From the NCBI RefSeq assembly GCF_007786445.1, contig NZ_VNJI01000009.1:118748-182747 (forward strand): DNA of 64,000 nucleotides. The letters run 5' to 3'. The notes under the pieces are model-generated. The model was not told the origin of the DNA. It did no database searches and saw only the letters and a program-made list of their open reading frames with translations. Source of the DNA: Paenibacillus cremeus. Lineage in GTDB: Bacteria > Bacillota > Bacilli > Paenibacillales > NBRC-103111. Position numbers and translations under genes: made by a program. Positions 1 to 9,801 of this stretch are shown here, one piece after another. Each line of letters starts with the position of its first letter. Position 1 is the stretch's first letter.

Positions 1-483
1 AATTAAGGTAGACGGAGAATCTACAATAATCTTAGCATTTTGCAGCCCGATGAAGGTAATAAACAAGCCGATCCCCGCCGTAATGGCATGCTTCAAGCTG
101 GTTGGAATCGCATCCAGCAGCATGAATCGAAACGATGTCATCGACAGCAGCACGAAACAAACCCCTGCCACGAACACCGCGCCCAGTGCAATTTGCCACG
201 AGACCCCGCTTCCCCCAACGACACTAAAGGCAAAATACGCATTCAGCCCCATCCCAGGTGCTATGACAATCGGGTAGTTGGAGAATACGCCCATAATTAA
301 TGTCGCTACTATACTTGCAAGCACCGTCGCTATGAACACCCCGTGAAAATCCATGCCAGCCTTGCTCAGAATACCAGGGTTGACAATGACGATGTACACC
401 ATCGTTAAAAACGTCGTAACCCCCGCCATGATCTCGGTGGGTACCGTCGATCCGCGTTCTTTGATTCGAAAAAAAGCTTCCAT
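1..483 (-). CDS. NCS2-family purine (adenine/guanine/hypoxanthine) permease, N-terminal part
   Basis: Partial gene: the first 161 codons are present and the rest lies beyond the left edge. The start at 483 has GGAGG about 8 bases upstream. The translation begins [21 protein letters not shown] and continues with long hydrophobic segments containing [16 protein letters not shown] and [12 protein letters not shown], the hallmark of the AzgA/PbuG/PbuO branch of the NCS2 family. These are polytopic membrane proteins that import purine bases by proton symport. No purine-riboswitch core is recognisable in the 160 bases upstream, so control by guanine RNA binding is not supported here. Family assignment is firm; the substrate (guanine/hypoxanthine versus adenine) cannot be told from this fragment. 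Confidence 0.9.
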   Translation of the reverse strand, partial: MEAFFRIKERGSTVPTEIMAGVTTFLTMVYIVIVNPGILSKAGMDFHGVFIATVLASIVATLIMGVFSNYPIVIAPGMGLNAYFAFSVVGGSGVSWQIALGAVFVAGVCFVLLSMTSFRFMLLDAIPTSLKHAITAGIGLFITFIGLQNAKIIVDSPSTLI

Positions 484-648
484 TCCTTCTTGCCTCCGTT
501 GCATGCTAAAAAATTACTGCAGTACCCATCATACCCTTTCCTATGAATATTAAGACAAAAATTTTGATAAAGAATGTCCAAGGTCGAGACCACAAGCCCT
601 GCTCCGCAATATGATATAGCATCTTGAACAAGGAAAAGGGGCAGCTGC

Positions 649-1023
649 ATGTATAAACGAATTTTACACGACGGGAAGATGTGCTACGGCAAGCACGCCA
701 TGTTTCATCTGGAGCGCTGCAATGAGAATCTTTTAAGCGTAGACGCCGTAAAAGATTTTATTACGACCCTAGTAGGCGAGATCGATATGGTCGCGTTCGG
801 CGAGTGCCATTGCTTTCGCTTCGGCGACGGGGACGAAACCGGCTTGTCCGGCGTCCAATTGATTTATACCAGCAGCATCACCATCCACACCAACGACCTG
901 CATCGGGAGGGATATTTGGATGTATTCAGCTGCAAGGATTTTTCAGAAGATCAAGTCGTGGAGAGCATTCAGCGCTGCTTTTCTCCGGAACACGTCACCT
1001 TCCAAACCGTTATTCGGGACTAA
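649..1023 (+). CDS. S-adenosylmethionine decarboxylase (SpeD/SpeH)-family protein
   Basis: A 124-residue protein with AAGGGG 7 bases before the ATG. Classical SpeH enzymes cleave themselves to make a pyruvoyl group and decarboxylate S-adenosylmethionine for spermidine synthesis. Here the equivalents of the cleavage serine (Ser75), His80 and Cys95 are present with the exact 5- and 15-residue spacing of the Thermotoga enzyme (Ser63, His68, Cys83), in the context TSSITIHT and LDVFSCK. The usual Glu before the cleavage serine and the HTWPE motif are replaced (Thr, and HTNDL), so the substrate may differ; some SpeD homologues are known to act on arginine or ornithine. No spermidine synthase gene is adjacent. 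A SET-domain gene overlaps its 3' end. Self-processing is likely; substrate unknown. Confidence 0.8.
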   Translation: MYKRILHDGKMCYGKHAMFHLERCNENLLSVDAVKDFITTLVGEIDMVAFGECHCFRFGDGDETGLSGVQLIYTSSITIHTNDLHREGYLDVFSCKDFSEDQVVESIQRCFSPEHVTFQTVIRD

Positions 1024-1456
1024 TGAGCGGTTTTATCCGGAGCAGATTCAGCGCCATCGGAACGAACCGACCAAGCTTCAGTTTGCGATGATCTCCGACC
1101 CCAAGTTCGGTGAGGGCATCGTCTCGAAAATCCCCTTCCATCGAGGCGAGCTGATCTTTCGTTTTGATGGTCAGCTGCGGGACACTCAGACGCTGTTTAC
1201 GCTCCAGAAAAAACCCGGCGTATATATCGAAGACCCTTATTTTATGGGAAAAATACTGCACTGCTGCGACCCTAACGCCAGCGTCGATATGGAGAACCAG
1301 CTGTTCTGGGCGCGAAAAGACATTCAGCCCGGCGAGCTGATCACGATGGATTACGAATCGACGGAGGATGAGCTGTTCCGAAGCTTTCATTGCCAGTGCG
1401 GGGCCCCTACCTGCCGCGGACGGATTGCTGGCAAAGCTGCGAAGTCTACTCCGTGA
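920..1456 (+). CDS. SET-domain protein (putative protein-lysine methyltransferase) with post-SET cysteines
   Basis: The reading frame encodes a SET domain: FGEGIVSKIPFHRGELI near the start, then HCCDPNAS (the counterpart of NHSCxPN), GELITMDY (the ELxxDY motif) and a C-terminal CxCxxxxC post-SET zinc motif (HCQCGAPTC). SET proteins move a methyl group from S-adenosylmethionine to lysine side chains. The start is uncertain. ATG 920 has GGGAGG 8 bases upstream but overlaps the speD-like gene by 104 bases; ATG 1088 has no visible ribosome site and would trim the domain edge; an ATG at 1023 overlapping the upstream stop is in a different frame. No GTG or TTG lies between. The 3' end overlaps the convergent ridA-like gene by 11 bases. 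Domain call firm; start and substrate open. Confidence 0.72.
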   Translation: MYSAARIFQKIKSWRAFSAAFLRNTSPSKPLFGTNERFYPEQIQRHRNEPTKLQFAMISDPKFGEGIVSKIPFHRGELIFRFDGQLRDTQTLFTLQKKPGVYIEDPYFMGKILHCCDPNASVDMENQLFWARKDIQPGELITMDYESTEDELFRSFHCQCGAPTCRGRIAGKAAKSTP

Positions 1457-1907
1457 TGACTTCGAAGATGGAGTCCACCACGATCGGAAGCAGATCCCGC
1501 AGCGAGCTGGCCCCCAGCACCGAGCGGGCATGCACACCCCTCTCGCCAAACACGTCCAGCATGAAATCCGAGAAGCCATTGAGCACCTTATGCGGCTCCT
1601 CAAACGCGGGGTCCGCATTGACGAAGCCTTGAACCTTCACGACTCTTTTCACACGATCCAGGCTTCCCAATGCCTCCTTCACCACCGCCAGCACCTCGAT
1701 CCCCGTCTGTCTAGCAAACTGATAGCCTTCATCCGTGGTGAAGTCCTTCCCAAGCTTGCCCCTTGGGTTTCCTGCCGGTCCCTTGCCGGATACGAAAAGC
1801 AAACCGTTCGATATCACATAATTGGCGTATTTCGCCGCAGGCTCGCTGGCCACGGGCAGCACCACGCCCAACTGTTCTAATCGGATTTCTGCGGATGGTT
1901 CTATCAT
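1446..1907 (-). CDS. RidA family protein
   Basis: A 153-residue member of the RidA/YjgF/YER057c superfamily, small trimeric proteins whose best-known members hydrolyse reactive enamine/imine intermediates made by PLP enzymes. Family signs are NGLLFVSGKGP, GYQFARQTGIEVLAVVKEALGSLDRVKRVVKVQGFVN and HARSVLGASSL. In the archetypal RidA the substrate carboxylate is held by an arginine in a C-terminal R-x-x-V-x-V-x-x-LP segment; here the corresponding stretch is HARSVLGASSLRD, which places it in the longer, less characterised subgroup. AGGGAGG precedes the ATG by 9 bases. Single gene, convergent with the SET-domain gene. Family certain, reaction not proven. Confidence 0.88.
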   Translation of the reverse strand: MIEPSAEIRLEQLGVVLPVASEPAAKYANYVISNGLLFVSGKGPAGNPRGKLGKDFTTDEGYQFARQTGIEVLAVVKEALGSLDRVKRVVKVQGFVNADPAFEEPHKVLNGFSDFMLDVFGERGVHARSVLGASSLRDLLPIVVDSIFEVITE

Positions 1908-2012
1908 CAGTGTTTCCTCCCTAGTGACTAATAATGGTAAATTTCACCTATTGTATCACCGCCAGGTACGATGAGCAATGCTTCATCGAGCTTCAAACTT
2001 ACCGAAATGTTC

Positions 2013-2048
2013 AAAGAAGCACCGTTCCTTGGCGAACGGTGCTTCTTT
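2013..2048 (-). terminator. Intrinsic terminator of the giant SLH gene (bidirectional)
   Basis: A 14-bp perfect stem (2014-2027 with 2034-2047) around a 6-base loop, immediately after the stop of the minus-strand gene, with short T tracts on both sides. It could serve both strands. Confidence 0.8.
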
Positions 2049-2052
2049 GGCA

Positions 2053-5000
2053 TTATTGCTCTATGGCTGCTTCCTGCTTCTTGACTAATCTTCCAATGAC
2101 AATAACGGCTTGAGCGCGCGTTGTTACGCCTCCAGGCTCGAACGTGGCTTCCGTCATGCCATTCATCAAGCCTTCCTGCAGTGTGAAGGCTGCATCTGCT
2201 TGCGCCCAGCCCTGAATCCGGCTGCTGTCGGCAAACGGCTTCAGCGCATCGGAGGGGTCGGCAGTCGGAGCACTGCCTCTTCCAGCAAGTGAGTACGCCC
2301 GGCTGATCATCACCGCCATCTGCTCGCGGGTAATGGTTTCATTCGGCGCGAAGCGCCCGGATTCCAAGCCGTTCACGATCTTTCCAGACGCAGCCGCTAG
2401 TACCGCCTCGTAGTACCACGCTCCTGGAGCCACATCCTGGAATGGGGCAGCCTGAGCCTTCGGAGGTACAGGCAGATGCAGCGCTCTGACCAGCATAGCG
2501 GCGAACTCGGCCCGGGTGACAGAAGCCTCCGGCTTGAATTCGGTCGGCGATACGCCGTTCACGAGCAGACGACGTGCCATCTCATCGATCTCCTCCTGCG
2601 CCCAGTGCCCTTTCGTATCGGCAAACCCGGCAGGTAAGCTCATGATGGCATAATAGCCTGGAGAGCTCTGATCAAACAGCAGCGCTTTGCCATCTGTAGT
2701 CCTCTGGCTTGGGATATAGGTCCACATGGCGGAATCCGGATCATAGCGGTAGACCTCACCTGAGAGTCCATCCCCGATGGACAGCTGACCTTGAATCGCA
2801 CGTTTAGCGGCCATTGGGAGAGCGATAGCTTTGTCACCGCTGCTCGCCTCTACAGTGACGAGTGCGGCTCCCGTGATGAGCTGCAGTGCCTCGTTTTGAC
2901 GTTGGGCCGCCTCGGTAGCAGCCTGCGCAACCTGCTGCTCCGCCATAGACAACCTTAACCGGATGATCGTTCCATCGGTCAGTCCGCCGGTTTGGAGCAC
3001 TGCCGCATTCCATCGGACGAGCATCCGCTCCGTCTTTAACAGCAGTGCCGCTTGGTTTTGTTTCATTTGACGCAGGGCTTCGAGCGGCAGCGTCAGGATC
3101 ATTTCGTCCGCCGGCTCCTTAACTTCCACATATAGCTCCTTCGATTCCTTCGTATTCTTGAGCGCCTCATTGACGGCATCCTTTGCAATTTGCACCACCA
3201 CGGACGTTCTTCCGCCCGCATCCGTCTTCTTTTCCTTGACCGCGGTCTCGCCTAAGTTCAAGGGGTCGTGTGCTCCCGCTCCAGAGGCCGATGAGCCTCC
3301 GGATGAACCGGAACCGGAGCCCGACGAACCCTGCCCCGTGCTGCTTCCATAGCTGACTTGGATAGTATATGTCTTCACACGTACGCCGCCGCCCAGTTCC
3401 ACCATCACTAGGATGATCCCGTCATCCGGTATGGAGACCAGCTTCGAGATACCGCTAACCGCCGGTTCCACACCAATGCTGAGCTTCGCATTCGGATCCG
3501 CAGCTATTGCCGTCATGGCAATCTCTTTGGTCCCGGTTGGAAGCTGCAGATTATAAGCTGTAATCTCTGGGTTAAAGGCAGGAGACAGATTGCCGCTCGC
3601 TGCGGTCAGGCTGCTCAAATTTGAATTAAGGTCCGGCTGCAGCGACCTGGTATCGGCGGCGGAGCCGTTTCCTTCCTTATCCTTTACGGCCCCATCCAGT
3701 AAGCTCAAGCTTGACGCGGCCTGAATGGACTCGGTTAAGCTGAGCAGCAACTCTTGGGTTTCAGCAGCGTCCTGGCTCTTTACGGCAACTGCAGAACTGA
3801 CTAAATCTGCCGATCCGTTCACGCGGAACTTAGCTGCGTCGGCTGTCGGTTGAATTGGTTCATTAAAATGAACCCGGATAATTCTGCCACCGCTCTCGAC
3901 TTTGACGTTCTGCACAACCGGCCCGGTCTTATCGAGCTCTTTCATCATGAACGAAATCATTGTATCCTGATGCGTCATCTCTGCCATCGGAACGTTGGCA
4001 TAGCTCGTATAATAACTGCGATCCAGCTTCACGGTATACGTTCCGCCCGCCGTTAGCGGCGACTTCGGTGTAAACCGGACCGTGCGGGATAGCATGACAC
4101 CGGCCTCTTTGGCACTTTCCTCTGGCCCTATAAACTCGAGTGTTCCTGCCACACTCTTATAAACCGAATCCGTAACGACAGCTGCACCTTCCCGAAGTGT
4201 GGTGACTTTCAGATACTTCGAGAACATGATATCCACATAGCTTCCACCCTGGTACGTTACTCCCGTGACCGTAGACACTTGCGGCGGTGTCCGCGAGACA
4301 AGCCCCGCATTGACCTCCGTTTGCGGTGGTGGAACCGGCAAAGGATCACTTGTGAATGTCTCGTAGCCGTCCTTGCTCCATACCACCTTCCACTGGCCCG
4401 GCGGCACATCCCAACCGTATTTTCCGGCGGTATCCGTCAACTGCGGATTGGTCTGGTCGTAGTCCTCCGCATGCCATACCTTCCACGTTCCGGTACCCTC
4501 CTCTTGAAACAAGACGGTGGCCTTTACCCCCGGAAGCGGATTGCTTTTGACCGCCTCATACACATATCCACTCGGATCGTAGAGCCACTTCGGACCGGCT
4601 ACCTTATGGGCGTTGCGACTATATTTGTTCTTCTTTTCGAAGTCCGGGTTATCGCTGCACATGTTATAGCCTGTGCCCACCGCATCGATCTGCTGGTTGA
4701 CGTAATTGTCGATCTTATGGGAAATGACACTCGATGCCATACCGGCGACGACAGCTCCCGCTCCCGTAAGTCCCATTGCTCCGGTCCATGCGCCCAAAGC
4801 GGTCTTTGCCACTTCCCCGACGACCACTGCGGCTACAGCCTTACCGACCTGAGGGATCGTTTGCGGCCATTCCGCCAAGCAGTCCAATCCTGAAGTTTCG
4901 GCATTGTACATGATTTTATTAATTTTTCCGGCAAAGCCTTGGTACTTCGAATACTGCCCCTTGATTTTAGAAATGTTCCCTTTCACCTTATCCACATCGG

Positions 5001-8000
5001 CTTTAATTTCCAAACCGTATTCCACTGTATGCTCCCATCGGCCGAGATCAATCGGAATATCTCCCAATACTCCTAATGCGGTCACCCGATCTTTATTTTT
5101 GGAAGCTTGAAGCGAAGATTGAAAAAGCCCCCTTGGAATATATCCCTTCGTTTGGAGCTCAAGCGATGTTTCCGTTTCGGTCATATCGAACCTCGTTTGC
5201 ACGGAAGGTATGCCGGAGAGCTCGGCGAGTGTCTTTTCCTCCTCTGTCGGCACGTAGCTCGACTGTGGATCTACCGTGAGTGTGATGCTCATCGTCGCAC
5301 CATCCAGCTGCGGAAACCTTAAGCTCGCCGTTCCTTTGTACTTGCCGTCAGCAAGCACAAAGCCTGTCGACGAAACGACTTCAAAATCCCTCATCTCCGG
5401 AGGAAAAGCCGCACGGATTTGGTTCATGTCCGGCAGGCTGCCGTCAAAGGTGTGCGGTGTCGTTTTCACGTCGTAATCGACATAAATACCGCCGAGCGCA
5501 TCCCTCGTCGTCGGCACGACCGCCCGGAACAGATTACCTTCCCGAATGGCCGGTACCGGTTCACCTTCCTGGCCTTCCAAATACACGCGAACATTCTTCA
5601 CCTGATCCGGCTTCGAGAATTCAAAATCAAATTGGAACGGGTTGCCCGGCACTACGATATAGGTGAGAGGCGGGGCCTCCTTCCCCATCTCCACCGTCGC
5701 CCATTGCTTATCAGGTGCCTGGGCGAAAGCCATGCGCACCAGCTGCGGTCCATCCTTATCGTATTGCACATACACTTTATTCGACTGCAGCTCTACGTTG
5801 TTCAGGGTGGTTTGAGCAGATACCGCGTGCGTGCTGGGATTACCCAGATCCGCTAGAGTCGCTTGCACCTTCCAAATCCCGGATGCATTCGCAACCGCGC
5901 CGCCGATGCGAACATCGGTATCGTAAATACTAACCGGACTGCCTGCCGGCGCATAGCCGCTCAGTCCAATCTGCATTCCGGCATCGGAAACCAGCTCTGG
6001 AGCTTCTATCGTTACCTTAGGCGTATCCAAATGCACGGTACCGATCGTTTCCTCTACAGCAGTCGCATCCAGATTCGCCTTGATTCTGGCTGTCGCCGCT
6101 ATGCTATCCTTGTTAAAGGAAGGAGATACAGCAAGCTTGTAGGTCACCGTGCCGCCGACGCCCTTAGCCAGCTGGCCAATAGGAACGACTAGCGTCCGTC
6201 CCTCCACACTCGCGGCTCCTTTGCCTCCAGAAACTGCCATATGTCCTTCCGCATCGGACACCAGCGTCATGCCATCCGGAATTTCCAGCAGCAGAGCTGC
6301 GTTAGTCGCGGTTGTCGTACTATTGTTCTGATAATTGGCTCGAAGCGAGATCGTACTGCCGGGCAAAGCCTGTGCAGGCTGCGAGGAGAACGAATTGCCC
6401 GTTTGATTGGTAAAATAACTGGTAGGACTGAACGAAATGGTGCCTAACGGTTTAATCTGATTCTCCAGAACGGTAAAATCTACGCTTGCGTAGGCATACT
6501 GGTATCTGCCGTTTTGATCCAGGGTCCGTTTGGTCATCTCCAAACGATAGGTGCCCCCAGAAGGCACGTTGATGTTGAACGGGTCGTTCTGGAAATCACT
6601 ATCCCAAGCGGCGGCAACCCATTCCTTGCTTCCACTTGGTGTCAACCGATACACATTGCCGTTGTAATTATTGGTGCGGCTGATATCCACCCTCCCTTGG
6701 ACCCGGGAGCCTTTTTCCTCGAGTCGAACCTCGGCCATAGCATTGGAATGCTCATCCATATTGACGGTCGTACATTGATTCACATAAGCATAAATTTGCC
6801 CGGACACACACACCTCGACAGGCATTCCCGGACGTCCACCCAAGGTGACTGCATTGGAAAAGTAGGTACGAATCCACCCGTACTTCGATTGAACGACGGT
6901 GGAGAACCGTTCATTTTCCATATCCAGCGGGCCCATCCATTCAGTATCGAGCGCTTTTTTGTACACTCTCAGGTTCACCACGCCCGCCTCCGGCTGCCTT
7001 ACCGGGATATCGAGCAGACTCGTCGTCTGAGCGTTTACCTGCGCCGCGATCGGGCCGGAGGTGTACTCGAAGGAATATTGCGATGCTTCCAGCGTTACGT
7101 CCCCAGCAAACAGCTCCATTCGGGCCTTTCCGTCCAGACTGGTACGGGCACTCGTCACAATAGGCTTCCCTTTGTAGGTTTGGGTGGCAGTAACATAGGC
7201 ATTAAACACCGGCAGGTTGCTCGGGTCCTTCACCGTCAGCTCGAGATTTCCCCGATCGGGAGAGATCAGTTGCACCGTCAGTACATTATCGCCTTTGTCC
7301 AGCTTTAGACTCAGATTGGCGCCGGTGGACAGCTCGTAATAGAAGTTGCTTAGATCCAGCTCAGCAGTAACTGTCTGATCACGAAGCAAGCCATCAACCC
7401 AGTCCGTCATCCCTTCCACGTCGGTGTTTCTTTCCTGCAACAGCTCGTGCTTGGCATCCCATAGGGTAACCGGAACAAAAGGAACCGGCTTTCCCGCTGC
7501 ATTCACGACCTTGACCCGAACCTGTGCAGGTACGAGAACAGGAAGCGTTAGCTCGGTTGTTTTTCCAGATTGGATGTCGATCCCATTTAAGCGGCCCATC
7601 TCATACCGGTAATCGGGGGTATAGAGGGAAAGGGCGTACGTATCGCTAGGCCATAGCCCGGTAAGAAGCTGCGTTCCGGTATCCCCCAAGGTAACGGTTT
7701 GTTCCCCTTTATCGGTACTATATACGGTTAAAATCGCGCCCTTCAGCTCCTCCGGCGTGGCTCCGCTGAAGCTTAACTGCAGCCCTCCGCCGACCGGAGC
7801 AGGCAGCAGATCGGCCATTCCCACCTCTACCGTGCCTACGCCTCCAGACAGTGTCAGCTTCATGGAGGTGAGCTCCGTGGCTCCCGGTGGAAGAGTGAAG
7901 GAGCCGGTGTAAAAGCCAAATGCGTCCCCCAGCTCAGTTAACATCATTGAGGACGATTTAGAAACCTGGCTATCCCCGTTCCATTCCATATAAGTCCAAT

Positions 8001-9801
8001 CCAATTTAGCCTCGCGTTTAGCCGTTCCTTGCGCTTGTATCGTAATTTTACTTCCTTGAATTAAAGGCCCGTTGCTTCTGCAGCGTTCCCCCGACCAAGT
8101 CATCATTAGCGGAATATCCGTTGGGGGCGGGTTCTCTCCTCCACCCCCATCCCAGGTGTAGAGGGGGCCGTTCATACTCCGATGGTAGCGGCTGTCAATC
8201 GCCTCCACCTGGAATACATCATCCCTGCCCGGCTCCCGCTTCTGACTCGTTAGCGTGTAGGTTACAGCTTGGGTAAAAGCCACTGGAACGCCGTTCTTAT
8301 ACAGTGTATAACCAATGATTCCATCCGAGTCTACCACCTGCGGCCAGCTGAATGTCAGCTGATCCGCCCCCGCACTGGACGCGCTCAGCTGGCTTCCCGC
8401 CGGCCATACCGGAGCCGTCCCGTTCGTAGCGACGAAATAATCGAAAAACTCAAAGTTCCCGCCGACGGTTTTCTCCAAATAGGTAGAAAAGAACGCCACG
8501 GTATGGCCTGTATCTCCTACGGTCGGTCTCATGCTGGGCGACAGTAAAGGAATCGCACTGCCGGGTACCTCGATTTTGGAGGATGTGAATCCTTGACGGT
8601 CCGCCACATAAACGTCCGATCGGTCCTCGCTATCATCTGTTGTTACCTCGTACGCGACATAAGCGCCATTGCGGCTAATCGAAGGAAACCCGCTGTCGCC
8701 CGCATGCTCCGATCCGTTCGCAAGACGGGATACCCGCTTAAAGCTCTGATCACTGCTATCGTACACATAAACATCAGTCCTGCCATTCGTATCCCCAATC
8801 GTCAGGTCATCGCGGTGTGTCGCGAACGCGATATATCGTCCATCCCCACTGATGGACGGCGCGTTCCCTTCCGTAATCCGGCTCAGCTTTTTGCCTTCCG
8901 CCGCATTCCGGTCGTACAAGTACAAGCTCTCTGCTTCGGCAAAGTCCCCCGCATCCGTCAACTTAGCTGTGGAGACAAAAGCGATCCTGCTTCCATCATC
9001 CGCACTGATGACGGGAGCCCAGCTTCCATGGCTCGAGGACGGTTCCTTAGGAGTGCTAATCCTCTCCAGAGTCTTCGCCTTATGGTCGTACAGATAAACG
9101 TCACGTGCTTCGTCGGTATCTTCCGCCACCAGCCCTATGGCCTTCGTATCAAACACGACCAGCTGTCCATTCGCGCTAATCGAGACGTAATCTCCATCAT
9201 CCGTATTGAGCTGATTCGTGCTGCTGATGCCGTTCACGGTTTCCAAGGTATCGGATAATCGATTGTATAAGTACACCTTACTTTTACCACTGATGATGCT
9301 GTCTGCATAGGTATAGGCGAAGTAATGGGCATCGGGCGTCATGTCAAAATGAAGAACAGACCCGGTCGTATCGGGTGTTTTGATCGGCTGGTACAGACCC
9401 GTACTGCGATCTTGAACATATACCAGCTTGCGACCAGCTGTTTGCGCTTCGTTCACCGAAATGGTCATAAACGCCATATAGCGCTCATCCGAGCTCAGCT
9501 TACTCACGGGCGAATCATAAGCAGCAAACAACGCGCCCGCAACCGAGCTGTTTAGCTTGGTCAGCAGATTCCATGTCAATGGCACCCCTGCCTGAAAGGG
9601 CTCTGGCGGCGGAACGGCGGCCGCTGCTCCGTCGGAGCCGTATACCGAGCCATAGACCGACTTCGTAATCGTCGGCGTCGTACTTGCCGCACGGACATCG
9701 GCTGCCCCCGCTCCAGTTGGAACCGCGTTGGTAATCAGCAGAGCCGCAACAACGCACTTCGCCAGCCTTCTTCTAAGCTTCATCGTTAAACCGGTTAGCA
9801 T
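2053..9801 (-). CDS. Giant secreted multidomain surface protein with C-terminal SLH domains
   Basis: A 2582-residue protein. I chose the ATG at 9801 because GGAGG sits 9 bases upstream; 24 further in-frame codons upstream lack such a site. A signal peptide follows (MKLRRRLAKCV, hydrophobic core, AGA). In order: TolB/WD40-like beta-propeller blades (about residues 80-440; repeated SxDGRYIAFxS and DVYVYD), a fibronectin-III-like domain (about 460-550), several carboxypeptidase-regulatory or Ig-like modules, a DUF11-like repeat (about 1125-1225), a small Gly/Ala-rich hydrophobic stretch (about 1650-1700), Ig/Big-type modules, a cadherin-like beta-sandwich (about 2050-2140), a Ser/Gly linker near 2165, and three SLH domains in the last 195 residues. 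SLH domains bind pyruvylated secondary cell-wall polymer, so the protein should sit on the cell surface. No catalytic domain recognised; an adhesin, S-layer or structural role is inferred. Confidence 0.88.
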   Translation of the reverse strand: MLTGLTMKLRRRLAKCVVAALLITNAVPTGAGAADVRAASTTPTITKSVYGSVYGSDGAAAAVPPPEPFQAGVPLTWNLLTKLNSSVAGALFAAYDSPVSKLSSDERYMAFMTISVNEAQTAGRKLVYVQDRSTGLYQPIKTPDTTGSVLHFDMTPDAHYFAYTYADSIISGKSKVYLYNRLSDTLETVNGISSTNQLNTDDGDYVSISANGQLVVFDTKAIGLVAEDTDEARDVYLYDHKAKTLERISTPKEPSSSHGSWAPVISADDGSRIAFVSTAKLTDAGDFAEAESLYLYDRNAAEGKKLSRITEGNAPSISGDGRYIAFATHRDDLTIGDTNGRTDVYVYDSSDQSFKRVSRLANGSEHAGDSGFPSISRNGAYVAYEVTTDDSEDRSDVYVADRQGFTSSKIEVPGSAIPLLSPSMRPTVGDTGHTVAFFSTYLEKTVGGNFEFFDYFVATNGTAPVWPAGSQLSASSAGADQLTFSWPQVVDSDGIIGYTLYKNGVPVAFTQAVTYTLTSQKREPGRDDVFQVEAIDSRYHRSMNGPLYTWDGGGGENPPPTDIPLMMTWSGERCRSNGPLIQGSKITIQAQGTAKREAKLDWTYMEWNGDSQVSKSSSMMLTELGDAFGFYTGSFTLPPGATELTSMKLTLSGGVGTVEVGMADLLPAPVGGGLQLSFSGATPEELKGAILTVYSTDKGEQTVTLGDTGTQLLTGLWPSDTYALSLYTPDYRYEMGRLNGIDIQSGKTTELTLPVLVPAQVRVKVVNAAGKPVPFVPVTLWDAKHELLQERNTDVEGMTDWVDGLLRDQTVTAELDLSNFYYELSTGANLSLKLDKGDNVLTVQLISPDRGNLELTVKDPSNLPVFNAYVTATQTYKGKPIVTSARTSLDGKARMELFAGDVTLEASQYSFEYTSGPIAAQVNAQTTSLLDIPVRQPEAGVVNLRVYKKALDTEWMGPLDMENERFSTVVQSKYGWIRTYFSNAVTLGGRPGMPVEVCVSGQIYAYVNQCTTVNMDEHSNAMAEVRLEEKGSRVQGRVDISRTNNYNGNVYRLTPSGSKEWVAAAWDSDFQNDPFNINVPSGGTYRLEMTKRTLDQNGRYQYAYASVDFTVLENQIKPLGTISFSPTSYFTNQTGNSFSSQPAQALPGSTISLRANYQNNSTTTATNAALLLEIPDGMTLVSDAEGHMAVSGGKGAASVEGRTLVVPIGQLAKGVGGTVTYKLAVSPSFNKDSIAATARIKANLDATAVEETIGTVHLDTPKVTIEAPELVSDAGMQIGLSGYAPAGSPVSIYDTDVRIGGAVANASGIWKVQATLADLGNPSTHAVSAQTTLNNVELQSNKVYVQYDKDGPQLVRMAFAQAPDKQWATVEMGKEAPPLTYIVVPGNPFQFDFEFSKPDQVKNVRVYLEGQEGEPVPAIREGNLFRAVVPTTRDALGGIYVDYDVKTTPHTFDGSLPDMNQIRAAFPPEMRDFEVVSSTGFVLADGKYKGTASLRFPQLDGATMSITLTVDPQSSYVPTEEEKTLAELSGIPSVQTRFDMTETETSLELQTKGYIPRGLFQSSLQASKNKDRVTALGVLGDIPIDLGRWEHTVEYGLEIKADVDKVKGNISKIKGQYSKYQGFAGKINKIMYNAETSGLDCLAEWPQTIPQVGKAVAAVVVGEVAKTALGAWTGAMGLTGAGAVVAGMASSVISHKIDNYVNQQIDAVGTGYNMCSDNPDFEKKNKYSRNAHKVAGPKWLYDPSGYVYEAVKSNPLPGVKATVLFQEEGTGTWKVWHAEDYDQTNPQLTDTAGKYGWDVPPGQWKVVWSKDGYETFTSDPLPVPPPQTEVNAGLVSRTPPQVSTVTGVTYQGGSYVDIMFSKYLKVTTLREGAAVVTDSVYKSVAGTLEFIGPEESAKEAGVMLSRTVRFTPKSPLTAGGTYTVKLDRSYYTSYANVPMAEMTHQDTMISFMMKELDKTGPVVQNVKVESGGRIIRVHFNEPIQPTADAAKFRVNGSADLVSSAVAVKSQDAAETQELLLSLTESIQAASSLSLLDGAVKDKEGNGSAADTRSLQPDLNSNLSSLTAASGNLSPAFNPEITAYNLQLPTGTKEIAMTAIAADPNAKLSIGVEPAVSGISKLVSIPDDGIILVMVELGGGVRVKTYTIQVSYGSSTGQGSSGSGSGSSGGSSASGAGAHDPLNLGETAVKEKKTDAGGRTSVVVQIAKDAVNEALKNTKESKELYVEVKEPADEMILTLPLEALRQMKQNQAALLLKTERMLVRWNAAVLQTGGLTDGTIIRLRLSMAEQQVAQAATEAAQRQNEALQLITGAALVTVEASSGDKAIALPMAAKRAIQGQLSIGDGLSGEVYRYDPDSAMWTYIPSQRTTDGKALLFDQSSPGYYAIMSLPAGFADTKGHWAQEEIDEMARRLLVNGVSPTEFKPEASVTRAEFAAMLVRALHLPVPPKAQAAPFQDVAPGAWYYEAVLAAASGKIVNGLESGRFAPNETITREQMAVMISRAYSLAGRGSAPTADPSDALKPFADSSRIQGWAQADAAFTLQEGLMNGMTEATFEPGGVTTRAQAVIVIGRLVKKQEAAIEQ

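Noticed and set aside
484..648. Purine riboswitch before the NCS2 permease
   Set aside because: The conserved core sequences of the purine aptamer are absent and no terminator/antiterminator pair is seen.
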